Shown: one piece after another, positions 17,775-26,949 of the stretch
How the letters are laid out: the number at the start of each line of letters is the position of its first letter
Numbering within the stretch: the stretch's first letter is position 1
Source of the DNA: Flavobacterium indicum GPTSA100-9 = DSM 17447
GTDB taxonomy: Bacteria > Bacteroidota > Bacteroidia > Flavobacteriales > Flavobacteriaceae
NCBI RefSeq assembly: GCF_000455605.1
Contig: NC_017025.1
Location: forward strand, 744,001-808,000
Length of the DNA: 64,000 nucleotides
Direction of reading: 5' to 3'
Made by a program: the position numbers and the translations under genes
Notes under the pieces: generated by a model
Database searches by the model: none
Told to the model about the DNA's origin: nothing
What the model saw: only the letters and a program-made list of their open reading frames with translations

Positions 17775-18533
17775 ATGGTTAGTAGAATTTTCGGAATATT
17801 TTTAACTTTTTTGTTGATTACTTCATGTAATTCTTCAAAAAACATTGCTTATCTGCAAAATACAGGCAAACTAAATAACGATATAAAATTTGAGTCGACT
17901 TTGCAAGCAGATGATCAATTGTTGATTATCGTTTCTTCCGAAAATCCTGAAGTTGCTGCTCCTTATAATTTAAAATCAGTAGTTTATCAAGGAACTTCTG
18001 AAAATTCAATTGCCCAAGAAAGACAGCAAGCTTTTTTGATTGATCAAAATGGTACCATAGAATTTCCTATGTTGGGTTCTATTAAACTAGCTGGATTAAC
18101 AAGAATTCAGGCGGTAGAAAAAATTAAGTCTTTATTGAAGGATCATATCAAAGACCCTATAGTTAATTTACGTTTATTGAATTTCAAAATATCAGTTTTA
18201 GGAGAAGTAAATAAACCAGGTGTGTATCCAATAAATAGCGAAAGAGTTACGTTAGTTGAAGCATTAGCTTTAGCTGGTGATTTGACTATTTATGGAAAAA
18301 GAAATGATATTTTAGTAATAAGAGAAAAAGACGGAGTTAAGACGTATCAAAAAATTGATATAACTAAAACTGACTTTGTAAATTCTCCGTATTATTATTT
18401 GTCGCAAAATGATGTAATTTATGTTGAACCAAATAAAACAAGGGTCAACTCATCCGTGATTGGACCTAATTTAACGGTTGGTATTTCAGCATTGTCATTA
18501 GTAGTGACAATTTTAGCTTTAACTTTGAAGTAA
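17775..18533 (+). CDS. wza: Polysaccharide export lipoprotein (Wza/BexD family)
   Basis: A 252-residue lipoprotein. A signal peptide with the lipobox ITSC ends at C18. NIAYLQN follows, then a polysaccharide export (poly_export) domain around residues 40-130 (LQADDQLLIIVSSENPEVAAPYNL, GTIEFPMLGSIKLAGLTRIQA) and a SLBB domain around 135-185 (KISVLGEVNKPGVYPINSERVTLVEALALAGD). A hydrophobic helix closes the protein. Wza-like proteins form the outer-membrane export channel for capsule or exopolysaccharide. The gene has its own promoter, is followed one base later by wzc, and forms with it the export and control module of region A. At 252 residues it is shorter than E. coli Wza, as is usual in Bacteroidetes. 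Confidence 0.9.
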   Translation: MVSRIFGIFLTFLLITSCNSSKNIAYLQNTGKLNNDIKFESTLQADDQLLIIVSSENPEVAAPYNLKSVVYQGTSENSIAQERQQAFLIDQNGTIEFPMLGSIKLAGLTRIQAVEKIKSLLKDHIKDPIVNLRLLNFKISVLGEVNKPGVYPINSERVTLVEALALAGDLTIYGKRNDILVIREKDGVKTYQKIDITKTDFVNSPYYYLSQNDVIYVEPNKTRVNSSVIGPNLTVGISALSLVVTILALTLK

Positions 18534-18534
18534 G

Positions 18535-20919
18535 ATGCAAAAATATAGTCAAAATTTTGATGAAGATTTAGATCAAAGTCTGAATATTAGAGAGCAATTA
18601 GATAAATATTTAATCAAATGGCATTGGTTTGCTATTGGGATAGTATTTTCACTAGCATTGGCATTTTTATATATAAGATATTCTGTACCACAATATAGCG
18701 CAACCGCTTCAATATTGGTGAAGGATGAAAGAAAAGGAGGTTTGGCCTCGGAATTATCTGCTTTTCAAGATTTAGGAATGTTGAAAAATGTGAAAAGTAA
18801 TGTTGATAATGAAATTGAAGTCATAAAATCAAGAACATTAATTAAGAAAACAGTTAACGATCTCGGTTTGAATATTTCCTATATCAATGAAGGTAGGATT
18901 AAAGATGGAGAGATATATTATAACTGTCCAATAAAAGTTTTATTCTATAAACAAAATCCAAAATTTTACAATGAATTTCATCAATTAAGAGTAGAATCTG
19001 TTTCGTCATCAACTTTCAATTTCTTTGATGGGACTACTAATTTAGGTACTTTTAAGTATGGTGAAAATATAAAATATTTAGAAGGATACTGCACCGTAAT
19101 TAAAAACAAGTTAGAAAAAGAACGCACTTGGGATACATTTTCTATAAAAGTACAAGTGTTGCCTATTGAAGGTGTGACCGATAATTACCGTTCTAGGCTA
19201 AAAGTATTAGCATTGAGTAAAAATACTAGTGTTATTGAGTTAAACTTCATTGATCCTATTCATTTTAGAGCAAAAGATTTTTTAAATACGTTGGTTAAAA
19301 ATTATAATCAAGATGCAATTGAAGGAAAAAATTTTATTGCTGAAAATACTTCTAAATTTATTGAACAACGTTTGCGTTTAATTTCTGGCGAATTGGAAGG
19401 AGTTGAAAAAGACGCTGAGACTTTTAAACGAACAAATCGTGTGACAGATATAACATCAGAAGCTGGATTATTTTTAGAAAATGCAAGTGAATTTGAAAAA
19501 CGTGAAATAGAAACAGAAACGCAACTTAAGGTAGTTAATACTATGATGGATTATCTTAAAAATGCAAAGAATGAAAATTTATTACCAGCTAATATTTTAA
19601 CAAGTGATGTTGATGCATCAGATGTTATTAATCAGTATAATAACTTAGTTTTAGAACGTAATAGATTACTTAAAACAGCTGGTGAAAAAAATGCAATGGT
19701 ATTAGCTATTGATAAAAAAATTGCTTCTTTACGCAGTACAGTTGATGCAAGTTTACAACAATTAAAACGTTCTTTGTTAATAAAGAAAAATGATTTAGCT
19801 AAACAAAATGCATTGGTAGAAGGAAGAATTTCTCAAATTCCTACTCAAGAAAAAGAGTTTAGAGTTATAGCCAGACAACAACAAGTAAAGGAAGCTTTGT
19901 ACTTGTATTTATTACAAAAGCGAGAAGAAACAGCCATCTCATTAGCTGTAACTGAGCCTAATGCTAAAGTAATAGATGAAGCAACGGCTTCTTCCAATCC
20001 GGTTTCTCCTAATAAAATGGTTGTGTATTTAATTGCAATTGTTTTAGGATTTTTGATACCATTTGGCATTATTTATCTTATCCATTTTTTAGATACAAAA
20101 CTAAAATCGAGATTGGATATTGAAAAAGCAACAACAATTCCGTTCTTAGGTGATGTGCCTAAAAGTGAAACACCTAATGAATTAATTCATGTTAGCAGTA
20201 GAACCAGTACGGCAGAAGCAATCCGAATTGTTAGAACGAATTTAGAATTTTTATTAAAGGATGTTGCAGATGATAAAGCTAAAACAATATTTTTAACTTC
20301 TACATTTCCAAAAGAAGGGAAAACATTTATCTCGGTTAATTTAGCTTCAACAATTGCTTTATCCGATAAAAAGGTTTTGCTTATAGGATTAGATATTCGA
20401 AATCCTAAAATTGATAGTTATTTAAAATTACCCAATTTAGGATTGACAAATTATTTATCATCATCTAAAAATGTTACTATTGATGAGTATATCGTAAAAA
20501 TTGATAATTATACTCATTTTGATGTTTTACCTGCGGGTGTAATTCCGCCTAATCCTGCGGAGTTGCTTATGAGTAAAAAAGTAACTGCACTTTTTGAAGA
20601 ATTAAAAGAAAGATACGACTATATAATTGTTGATACAGCTCCTGTAAGTTTGGTAACAGATACCTTAATTGTTGCTCATTTAGCAGATGCTTTTATTTAT
20701 GTTGCTCGTGCAAATTATTTAGACAAGCGTATGTTGAAATTACCGCAACAATTGTATAGAGAGTCAAAATTGCCTAATATGTCAATTTTAATTAATGACA
20801 CCGTTACTCAAAAAGGCTATGGCTACGGCTATGGTTACGGTTACGGCTACGGTTATGGAGTTGAAGTTGAAAAACCTTCACTGTTGCAACGAATAAAATC
20901 TATTTTTACTTTTAAATAA
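18535..20919 (+). CDS. wzc: Tyrosine autokinase and polysaccharide co-polymerase (Wzc)
   Basis: A 794-residue protein. The N-terminal Wzz domain has one membrane helix near residues 30-55 and a second near 495-520, with a coiled-coil-rich periplasmic part between them (about 240-440). The cytoplasmic BY-kinase domain has the Walker A motif around K596 (FPKEGKTF), an A' motif LLIGLDIRNPK and Walker B IIVDTAP with D700. The C-terminus carries seven consecutive Gly-Tyr pairs (bases 20815-20859), the presumed autophosphorylation cluster, followed by a basic tail. Such kinases control chain length and export by phosphorylation cycles. The counteracting phosphatase is likely the divergent gene at 21004-21738. 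Confidence 0.92.
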   Translation: MQKYSQNFDEDLDQSLNIREQLDKYLIKWHWFAIGIVFSLALAFLYIRYSVPQYSATASILVKDERKGGLASELSAFQDLGMLKNVKSNVDNEIEVIKSRTLIKKTVNDLGLNISYINEGRIKDGEIYYNCPIKVLFYKQNPKFYNEFHQLRVESVSSSTFNFFDGTTNLGTFKYGENIKYLEGYCTVIKNKLEKERTWDTFSIKVQVLPIEGVTDNYRSRLKVLALSKNTSVIELNFIDPIHFRAKDFLNTLVKNYNQDAIEGKNFIAENTSKFIEQRLRLISGELEGVEKDAETFKRTNRVTDITSEAGLFLENASEFEKREIETETQLKVVNTMMDYLKNAKNENLLPANILTSDVDASDVINQYNNLVLERNRLLKTAGEKNAMVLAIDKKIASLRSTVDASLQQLKRSLLIKKNDLAKQNALVEGRISQIPTQEKEFRVIARQQQVKEALYLYLLQKREETAISLAVTEPNAKVIDEATASSNPVSPNKMVVYLIAIVLGFLIPFGIIYLIHFLDTKLKSRLDIEKATTIPFLGDVPKSETPNELIHVSSRTSTAEAIRIVRTNLEFLLKDVADDKAKTIFLTSTFPKEGKTFISVNLASTIALSDKKVLLIGLDIRNPKIDSYLKLPNLGLTNYLSSSKNVTIDEYIVKIDNYTHFDVLPAGVIPPNPAELLMSKKVTALFEELKERYDYIIVDTAPVSLVTDTLIVAHLADAFIYVARANYLDKRMLKLPQQLYRESKLPNMSILINDTVTQKGYGYGYGYGYGYGYGVEVEKPSLLQRIKSIFTFK

Positions 20920-21003
20920 TGCTGTAAAGTAGTTAGTTGAAAAATTTATTTCAAGATTTTATCTTCTAGAACTGAAAAAAATAATATGTTGTTTTTTAAA
21001 TTA

Positions 21004-21738
21004 CTACTTGAAAAACTGATTGTTTTCAATAACTTTTTCTAGTTGTTTGTTGCTTTTAATAACCGTTTTTCTTTTAAAAGAATCAATATGTTGTTTGTGG
21101 TGAATGTCTGATCCTGCAAAATTAATCATATCTGCTTGCAGAAGTTTATCTGCGGCAATTGCAACATCTTTGCCATAGTAGCCAACTGTTGAAAGTAAAT
21201 TTACTTGAAAATAACACCCCATTTTTTTTAGTTTTTCATAATCATTAAAATTGTGGTGGTAATAAACATATCTTTCAGGATGGGCTAATATAGGTTGGTA
21301 GCCTGCTAATTGTAATTCAAATAAATATTCATGTAAAGGAATAGGCGGATTCAAATAGGACATTTCTACCAAAACGTAATTGTCTTTTAAAGTTAACAGC
21401 GGTTGGGTTTTAAATAATTCTACGAAATGTTCGTCTATAAAATATTCTGAAGCAGCTTGCAAATTTAGTGTTTGATGTAATTCGGCTAATTCTGTTTCAA
21501 TGATTTTACGACTGTTTTGTATGGTTTCGGATGTGTTGTTCCACACATTCTTCATGGTATGAGGTGTTGTAATTACTTTTTTAAACCCCATATTCTTCAT
21601 AGAATTTAATAAATAATTACTGTCGTTAATGTTTTTTGCTCCATCATCAATTCCAGGTAATATATGAGAATGAATATCCACAAAATCATTTGGGATTAAA
21701 TTTACTAACTCGGGTTTCGATTTGAAAATGGAAAGCAT
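21004..21738 (-). CDS. PHP-type tyrosine-protein phosphatase (CpsB/YwqE family)
   Basis: A 244-residue PHP-domain protein on the minus strand, convergent with wzc. FVDIHSHILPGIDDGAKN supplies the first metal-binding histidines and the Asp pair. VITTPHTM, ILAHPERYVYY and FAGSDIHHK contain the other metal ligands of the family. CpsB/YwqE enzymes dephosphorylate the tyrosine cluster of BY-kinases, so it probably acts on the Wzc at 18535-20919. The frame is open to a TTG at 21756, but the ATG at 21738 places MLSIFKSKPEL at the usual beginning of bacteroidete homologues and was chosen. An intact active site is visible. Confidence 0.88.
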   Translation of the reverse strand: MLSIFKSKPELVNLIPNDFVDIHSHILPGIDDGAKNINDSNYLLNSMKNMGFKKVITTPHTMKNVWNNTSETIQNSRKIIETELAELHQTLNLQAASEYFIDEHFVELFKTQPLLTLKDNYVLVEMSYLNPPIPLHEYLFELQLAGYQPILAHPERYVYYHHNFNDYEKLKKMGCYFQVNLLSTVGYYGKDVAIAADKLLQADMINFAGSDIHHKQHIDSFKRKTVIKSNKQLEKVIENNQFFK

Positions 21739-21753
21739 ATCAAAAAATTTCTG

Positions 21754-21761
21754 CAAATGTA
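21754..21761 (-). promoter_or_regulatory. Candidate -7 element for the tyrosine phosphatase gene
   Basis: Read on the minus strand this is TACATTTG, matching TAnnTTTG, 16 bases upstream of the chosen ATG at 21738. No TTG is seen at the -33 distance, so confidence is low. Confidence 0.33.
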
Positions 21762-21805
21762 ATTATTACTTATTATTTATTCTTATTCTAGTTAATAAAA
21801 ATCAG

Positions 21806-21813
21806 TACATTTG
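21806..21813 (+). promoter_or_regulatory. Candidate -7 element for the region B operon
   Basis: TACATTTG matches the Bacteroidetes -7 consensus, 32 bases before the ATG of the ABC exporter, in the divergent gap. A start site near 21820 would give a leader of about 25 bases. The -33 element is poor. It would drive the long co-directional set beginning at 21845. Confidence 0.4.
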
Positions 21814-21844
21814 ATGCCTAATTTATATTAATAAGAACAAGTAA

Positions 21845-23647
21845 ATGTTAAATAAAATTCTGAATACAATTCAATCTAGTTTTAAATACTTTACATTTTT
21901 TTATGGGTATTTAAAAATTAAATTACTTGTTGTCATACTTTTTAGTTTTCTTGTAAGTTTATTAGATGCTTTGAGTATTTCTATCTTTATTCCTTTATTG
22001 AATACATCTGATAAAAATAAAACTGAAGGCGGACAAATTGATGAGTATTCTAAACATGTTCAAGATTTTCTACATTTTTTAAATATTCCGAACACAATCA
22101 ATTATTTACTTTTAGTAATGTTGGTGTTTTTTATTTTGAAAGGTGTTTTTAGGTATTTGGATGTGCATTATCGTGTGTTTTTAATATCCTTTTTTGTTAA
22201 GAATATAAGATCAGAGCAGTTAAATTTAATTTCACATCTGAGGTATTCCAAATTTGTAAAAACAGATTTAGGAAAAATTCAAAATAGTATAACTAAAGAA
22301 TGTGATAATGTTGTTTTTGGTTATACACAATATATATCGGTTTTTCAAAATGCAATTTTTGTAATTGTCTATTTAATACTATCTTTATTTGTCAATCCGA
22401 AGTTTTCTATAATAGTAATTTTTGGAGGAATTGTATCAAATTTAATATTTAGAAAAGTATATGTAAATTCAGAAAATATTTCTTTTTCTATATCTAATAA
22501 GAACAATCATTTTATGAGTTTGGTGCTGCAACACATTACAAATTTTAAATATTTAAAAGCAACAAATAGAGCTAAAGACCACAAAAAGATGATTGAAAAT
22601 GTCATGCATGATATTGAAGATAATCAAATGAAATTAGGTTTTATTAGTGGTTTAAGTTTATCTTTAAGGGAACCGCTTCTTGTATTGTTTTTAGTAGGTG
22701 CTATATTTTTACATATTAATTATTTTAACGGTGATATTGCTTCAATTTTATTAATTTTAATTTTATTATATCGAACTTTTAGTAGCTTAATGACTGTACA
22801 AACCAATTGGACAGGGTTTTTAAAATACGTTGGTTCTATTCGTTTTATTAAGGAAGTAAAAAAAGAATTTTTAAGTCAACAAGAAATAATTGAAGGGAAA
22901 TTATTTAAATCTATTGATGCTACAATTAATGTAAAGGATTTATCTTATTCTTATAATAACGAACAAATAATTTTAAATCAAGTTAGTTTAACAATTCCTG
23001 CTAATAGTTCAGTAGCTTTTGTTGGTCGAAGTGGTTCAGGAAAAACAACTTTAATAAACTTACTAATTGGTTTGTTAGAACCTACTAATGGTAGTATTTC
23101 TATTGATGGGGTTTCATTAAAGGAATATAATATTGAATCTTATAGGGGAAAAGTTGGATTAATAACTCAGGAAGTAGTGGTTTTTAATGATACATTATTT
23201 AATAATGTGACTTTTTGGGATGAAAAAAATGAAAAAAATCTAACTCGATTTTATGAAATTATCGAAAAAGTAGATTTGACTGAATTCATCAATAATTTTA
23301 ATGATAAAGAAGATCTTATTTTAGGAGATAATGGCGTTTTAATGTCGGGAGGACAAAGACAACGATTATCAATAGCTCGTGAATTATATAAAGAAAATGA
23401 GATATTAGTTTTAGATGAAGCAACTTCAGCGCTTGATACAGAAACGGAAAAAATAATTCAACAAAGTATTGATGCTCTTAAAGGTTCTGTAACTATTATA
23501 ATTATTGCTCATAGATTATCAACAATTAAAAACGTAGATACTATTTATTTGTTGAATAATGGTACAATTGAAGCCAGTGGAAGTTTTAATGAATTATTAT
23601 CGCAATCCACTACATTTGCTAACATGGTAAAAACACAAGAATTATAA
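21845..23647 (+). CDS. ABC exporter, fused permease and ATPase (MsbA/PglK-like)
   Basis: A 600-residue half-transporter. Residues 1-330 carry about six membrane helices. The ATPase domain has Walker A GRSGSGKTT at 394-402 (K400), Q-loop ITQEVVVFNDTLF, signature SGGQRQR from 501, Walker B ILVLDEATSALD with D524/E525 and the switch histidine in IIAHRLST. The family exports lipids, lipid-linked oligosaccharides or peptides as dimers. At the head of a glycan gene set that lacks a Wzx, a role as lipid-linked glycan flippase (as with PglK) is attractive but inferred. The ATG at 21845 follows a divergent gap with a candidate promoter. Confidence 0.85.
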   Translation: MLNKILNTIQSSFKYFTFFYGYLKIKLLVVILFSFLVSLLDALSISIFIPLLNTSDKNKTEGGQIDEYSKHVQDFLHFLNIPNTINYLLLVMLVFFILKGVFRYLDVHYRVFLISFFVKNIRSEQLNLISHLRYSKFVKTDLGKIQNSITKECDNVVFGYTQYISVFQNAIFVIVYLILSLFVNPKFSIIVIFGGIVSNLIFRKVYVNSENISFSISNKNNHFMSLVLQHITNFKYLKATNRAKDHKKMIENVMHDIEDNQMKLGFISGLSLSLREPLLVLFLVGAIFLHINYFNGDIASILLILILLYRTFSSLMTVQTNWTGFLKYVGSIRFIKEVKKEFLSQQEIIEGKLFKSIDATINVKDLSYSYNNEQIILNQVSLTIPANSSVAFVGRSGSGKTTLINLLIGLLEPTNGSISIDGVSLKEYNIESYRGKVGLITQEVVVFNDTLFNNVTFWDEKNEKNLTRFYEIIEKVDLTEFINNFNDKEDLILGDNGVLMSGGQRQRLSIARELYKENEILVLDEATSALDTETEKIIQQSIDALKGSVTIIIIAHRLSTIKNVDTIYLLNNGTIEASGSFNELLSQSTTFANMVKTQEL

Positions 23648-23648
23648 T

Positions 23649-24719
23649 TTGATAGCAATTATTATTACATATAGAAATAGAGACTTAAACATTGTAAAAA
23701 AATGTTTAGATTCATTACAATTGCAAAAAAATAAAGAATTTCAATTGTATTTGATTGATTATGGAAGTGATGCTAATTATTCAACTGGGTTGAAAGAACT
23801 TTCTATAAATTATGATTTTCTAAATTTATTCTCTTATCCAGTTAAAGGACAATTATGGAATAAGTCTCGAGCAATTAATATTGTGTTAAATAAAATTACA
23901 ACAGAATATGTTTTTATTGGGGATATTGATATGATGTATCATGAAGATTTTATTTCAACCTTGTACAAGTATAAAAATGAAAATGGAGCCATTTATTTTA
24001 AAGTGGGCTACCTTAATGAAGTGGAATCGAAATTAATTAAACCATTCAATGATTATAAAATAAATCATTACTCCAATCATGAAGCGACTGGAATGACGCT
24101 TTATAATAGAGAAAAATTAATGGCAATTAATGGATATGATGAGTATTATCATGGTTGGGGTTCAGAAGATACAGATGTTCATTTTAGATTTGTCAATTCA
24201 GGATATGAAGTTAACTATTTTGATTCTTCAATTTTAATGTTGCACCAATGGCACCCTAAAACCTATAGGAGTAAAGATAGTTTAGCTCCTTTTCACTCAA
24301 AATTAGAACAGATTAATAGTGCGTATTTATTGTTTAGTAAAAAGAATAATATAATACAATCAAATAAGGATTTTGTTTTTGGATTGGAACCTAACGATAA
24401 AGAATATTTAAAATTAGAAAAACCTAGTAGAAAAATTAGTATTACTAACGAAGTTAATGAAATTAAATCTTTTTTAAATGGTTCTATTTCAAATTTTAAA
24501 AACGTATGTGTTGAATTTAACTTTGTACATCATCCTCAACTTAATTCTTTAAAAAATAAATTAAAAAGAAAGTTGAAAAAAAAGCATTTGGTGTTTTACA
24601 GCTTAGAAGATGTTAATAATATGTTGATTGAAACTATTATTATGAATTATAGAAATAACCCTTATAATTTGTTTTTTGATAGAAATAAACAAATACTAAA
24701 ACTTATAATTGTCCTTTAA
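23649..24719 (+). CDS. Glycosyltransferase family 2 (galactosyltransferase-like)
   Basis: A 356-residue GT-A protein. The fold begins at once with IIITYRNRDLNIVKKCLDSLQ, has the DxD metal motif in IGDIDMMYHEDF near residue 97, and GYDEYYHGWGSEDTDVHFRF near residues 160-180, typical of the N-terminal galactosyltransferase-like GT2 subgroup with its acidic catalytic ED. After residue 230 the sequence is lysine- and asparagine-rich without a recognised domain. The start is a TTG one base after the preceding stop; no ATG precedes the first conserved strand. It probably adds a hexose or HexNAc to the region B glycan. Family is certain, donor unknown. Confidence 0.82.
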   Translation: MIAIIITYRNRDLNIVKKCLDSLQLQKNKEFQLYLIDYGSDANYSTGLKELSINYDFLNLFSYPVKGQLWNKSRAINIVLNKITTEYVFIGDIDMMYHEDFISTLYKYKNENGAIYFKVGYLNEVESKLIKPFNDYKINHYSNHEATGMTLYNREKLMAINGYDEYYHGWGSEDTDVHFRFVNSGYEVNYFDSSILMLHQWHPKTYRSKDSLAPFHSKLEQINSAYLLFSKKNNIIQSNKDFVFGLEPNDKEYLKLEKPSRKISITNEVNEIKSFLNGSISNFKNVCVEFNFVHHPQLNSLKNKLKRKLKKKHLVFYSLEDVNNMLIETIIMNYRNNPYNLFFDRNKQILKLIIVL

Positions 24720-25343
24720 ATGAAATTAATTGAAATAGTAAAAATTTTAAAAAATAAATTAGTTGGTTCAAAAGTTAATCAACAACGCATCAATGAAATT
24801 GAATCTAACACAATTGCATTAAAAGAAGCACGTAAATCGGATGTAAATAGATGGCAAAAAAATGAAGAATTGTTCACAAATTGGAATGAAAGAACAGCAA
24901 TTATGGCTGATTTCATTCCTTCCGATGCTAATGTAATTGAGTTTGGGGCTGGAGTAATGCACATGAAATCAATTTTACCCAAAACGGTAACCTATACACC
25001 TTCAGATATTGTTAAAAGATATGAAGAAACGGTAGTGTGTGATTTAAATGAACCAATAACTGTTAATTTAAAACAATTTGATACAGCTGTTTTTAGCGGC
25101 GTTCTTGAATATGTTTATAATATAGAAAATGTAATTGACCAATTGAGTAATGCATCTATTAATCATATAATCTGTTCTTATTGTTGTTCGGATATTATTA
25201 CTCTATCAAGAGAAAAAAATGGATGGTTGAGTGATTATACTAAATCTGAATTGGAAGCTATTTTCTCAGGTTTTGGTTATACTGTTAAAAATTATCAATT
25301 GTGGAATAATCAATCTATTTTTAATTTAGTTAGAGAACAATAA
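24720..25343 (+). CDS. Small class I SAM-dependent methyltransferase-like protein
   Basis: A 207-residue protein. NVIEFGAGVMHMKSIL at about residues 70-85 looks like SAM-binding motif I, TPSDIV follows as the acidic strand end, and FDTAVFSGVLEYVYNIENVI corresponds to motif II/III of MetW-like methyltransferases. The first 50 residues are charged, alpha-helical and possibly coiled-coil. It is immediately downstream of a GT2 gene (ATG overlapping the stop by none, directly abutting) and upstream of a membrane glycosyltransferase candidate. A role in methylating the glycan is plausible but not shown. It could also be a degenerate methyltransferase. Confidence 0.6.
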   Translation: MKLIEIVKILKNKLVGSKVNQQRINEIESNTIALKEARKSDVNRWQKNEELFTNWNERTAIMADFIPSDANVIEFGAGVMHMKSILPKTVTYTPSDIVKRYEETVVCDLNEPITVNLKQFDTAVFSGVLEYVYNIENVIDQLSNASINHIICSYCCSDIITLSREKNGWLSDYTKSELEAIFSGFGYTVKNYQLWNNQSIFNLVREQ

Positions 25344-25347
25344 TTCT

Positions 25348-26940
25348 ATGAAAAAAATTTTTATACAATACAGATATTTTTTTGTTACATTAATTGTATT
25401 GTTTAATTTATGTTATTCATTGTTCTTTATTTACTTCGGAATTGATTTGCAAGATGGGTTTTACCACATCAATAGAATGATTACCAATGATCCTTATGTA
25501 ATGGCATTTTTGTCCTATAAAATTGGATATTTTTGGTTTTTATTATTTGGTAAAAGTGTTATAGGATTTAGGGTGCTGAATGTTATTATTTATCAACTTA
25601 TTTTATATGCGCCTTTTCTTTTAATCGAATCAAAAGAAAATAAATACAAATTCATTTTTTTTAGTTTAATTCTTAATTTTTGTATTTCATTATTGAATTG
25701 GAATTTATTAGGTTATGATACATTCTCGTTTCTATTTATAACATATGCTTTAGTATATTTTATCAAATTTATATTTCAAGCAACAACTACTAATTTACTA
25801 TTTTTTAGTTTGTTTTCGGTATTAGCAGTGGCTTCACGCATGCCCAATGTTTTAATTATTCCTATAGTCTGTTTTCTAATTTTAATTTCTGGATCTCATT
25901 ATAAATTAAAGTTAAAGCAGCTGCTAACGTTTGTACTAGTATTCAGCGTTTTATTTACAATTTTAATTTTATTAAACTATACATCTTTTCAAAATTATTT
26001 AGTTGCAATAAATGAATCATTAAAAGTTACCAATGAAGATCATGGCTTAGTACATTTACTAAACAATTATATGAATCATTTTTTTAAAATCTGTAAATAT
26101 TTAATTGTTTTAGTTGTGTTGTATTGGATGTACATGAAAAGTGAAAACAATAAGAAGTTAAGATATGTAGTTCTTATATTAAGTGTTTTTCCTTTTGTAT
26201 TATTCCTCAAATTCGTATTTCTATCTGGTTTTAATACCAAAATTGCGTTGTTTTTTGGAGCAATAATTATAGCTTTTTTAAGTTTAGAATTTAAATCTGA
26301 AAATCCGTTATTTACAATAACATCAAAAAAAATAATCGTATTAAGTCTAATTTTATTTCAATTCTTACCCTGTGCAGGATCTAATTCTGGATTAAAATAC
26401 AGTGGTATAGTTATTGTTTTTTTTAGTTTTATTTACTTTCAATCTCAATTAAAATATAAGAAATATTTCTTTTTTTTGATTTTAATCTTAGTTCCATTTC
26501 TAATTTTTGAAAAATTTAAAATTAAATTTATGGATGAAAACTTCACTAAATTAAATACAAAATTAGAAATTGAAAATTTAGCACCTATTAGAACCACTTC
26601 ACATAGAAATAACTTTATAAATGAAGTGCTTTTAATCAATAATTCAGAAGTCAAAAAAGGAAATAATGTACTAATATATGGTAGTAATGCACATATATTT
26701 AATTATTTAGTAAACAATTCAAAATCTTTATTTAAAAGCTTTCCAATGAAGTTAAATAATAAAGAAGAATTTAATTTTTTAAAAGAAAATTATTTTAAAA
26801 ATAAACAACCTGTTGTGATTTTAGTTCCAGTTGAAGTTGATAAATACAAGTTGTCTTATTTTGAAAATGAGTTAATAAAATTAGGTTATAATCGTAGCTT
26901 TACAAATGATTATATACTTTTAAAACCTAAGGAAATTTGA
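25348..26940 (+). CDS. Polytopic membrane protein, GT-C glycosyltransferase candidate
   Basis: A 530-residue, very AT-rich gene encoding a protein with about 11-12 hydrophobic helices up to residue 390 and a soluble C-terminal part (about 400-530). After the first helix the loop contains D33 and D36 (GIDLQDGFYH), the position of the acidic catalytic motif in GT-C enzymes using polyprenyl-phosphate sugars. ASRMPNVLIIP in a later loop also resembles such proteins. I do not recognise a specific family. The position between glycosyltransferase, methyltransferase and pyruvyltransferase genes supports a role in glycan modification. The GT-C call is inferred from topology and acidic loop only. Confidence 0.5.
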   Translation: MKKIFIQYRYFFVTLIVLFNLCYSLFFIYFGIDLQDGFYHINRMITNDPYVMAFLSYKIGYFWFLLFGKSVIGFRVLNVIIYQLILYAPFLLIESKENKYKFIFFSLILNFCISLLNWNLLGYDTFSFLFITYALVYFIKFIFQATTTNLLFFSLFSVLAVASRMPNVLIIPIVCFLILISGSHYKLKLKQLLTFVLVFSVLFTILILLNYTSFQNYLVAINESLKVTNEDHGLVHLLNNYMNHFFKICKYLIVLVVLYWMYMKSENNKKLRYVVLILSVFPFVLFLKFVFLSGFNTKIALFFGAIIIAFLSLEFKSENPLFTITSKKIIVLSLILFQFLPCAGSNSGLKYSGIVIVFFSFIYFQSQLKYKKYFFFLILILVPFLIFEKFKIKFMDENFTKLNTKLEIENLAPIRTTSHRNNFINEVLLINNSEVKKGNNVLIYGSNAHIFNYLVNNSKSLFKSFPMKLNNKEEFNFLKENYFKNKQPVVILVPVEVDKYKLSYFENELIKLGYNRSFTNDYILLKPKEI

Positions 26941-26949
26941 TATAGTTTT

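Noticed and set aside
20937-20954. Terminator between wzc and the convergent phosphatase gene
   Set aside because: Only 6-bp arms TTGAAA/TTTCAA were found, with no GC pairs beyond one per arm and no T-tract; too weak to list.
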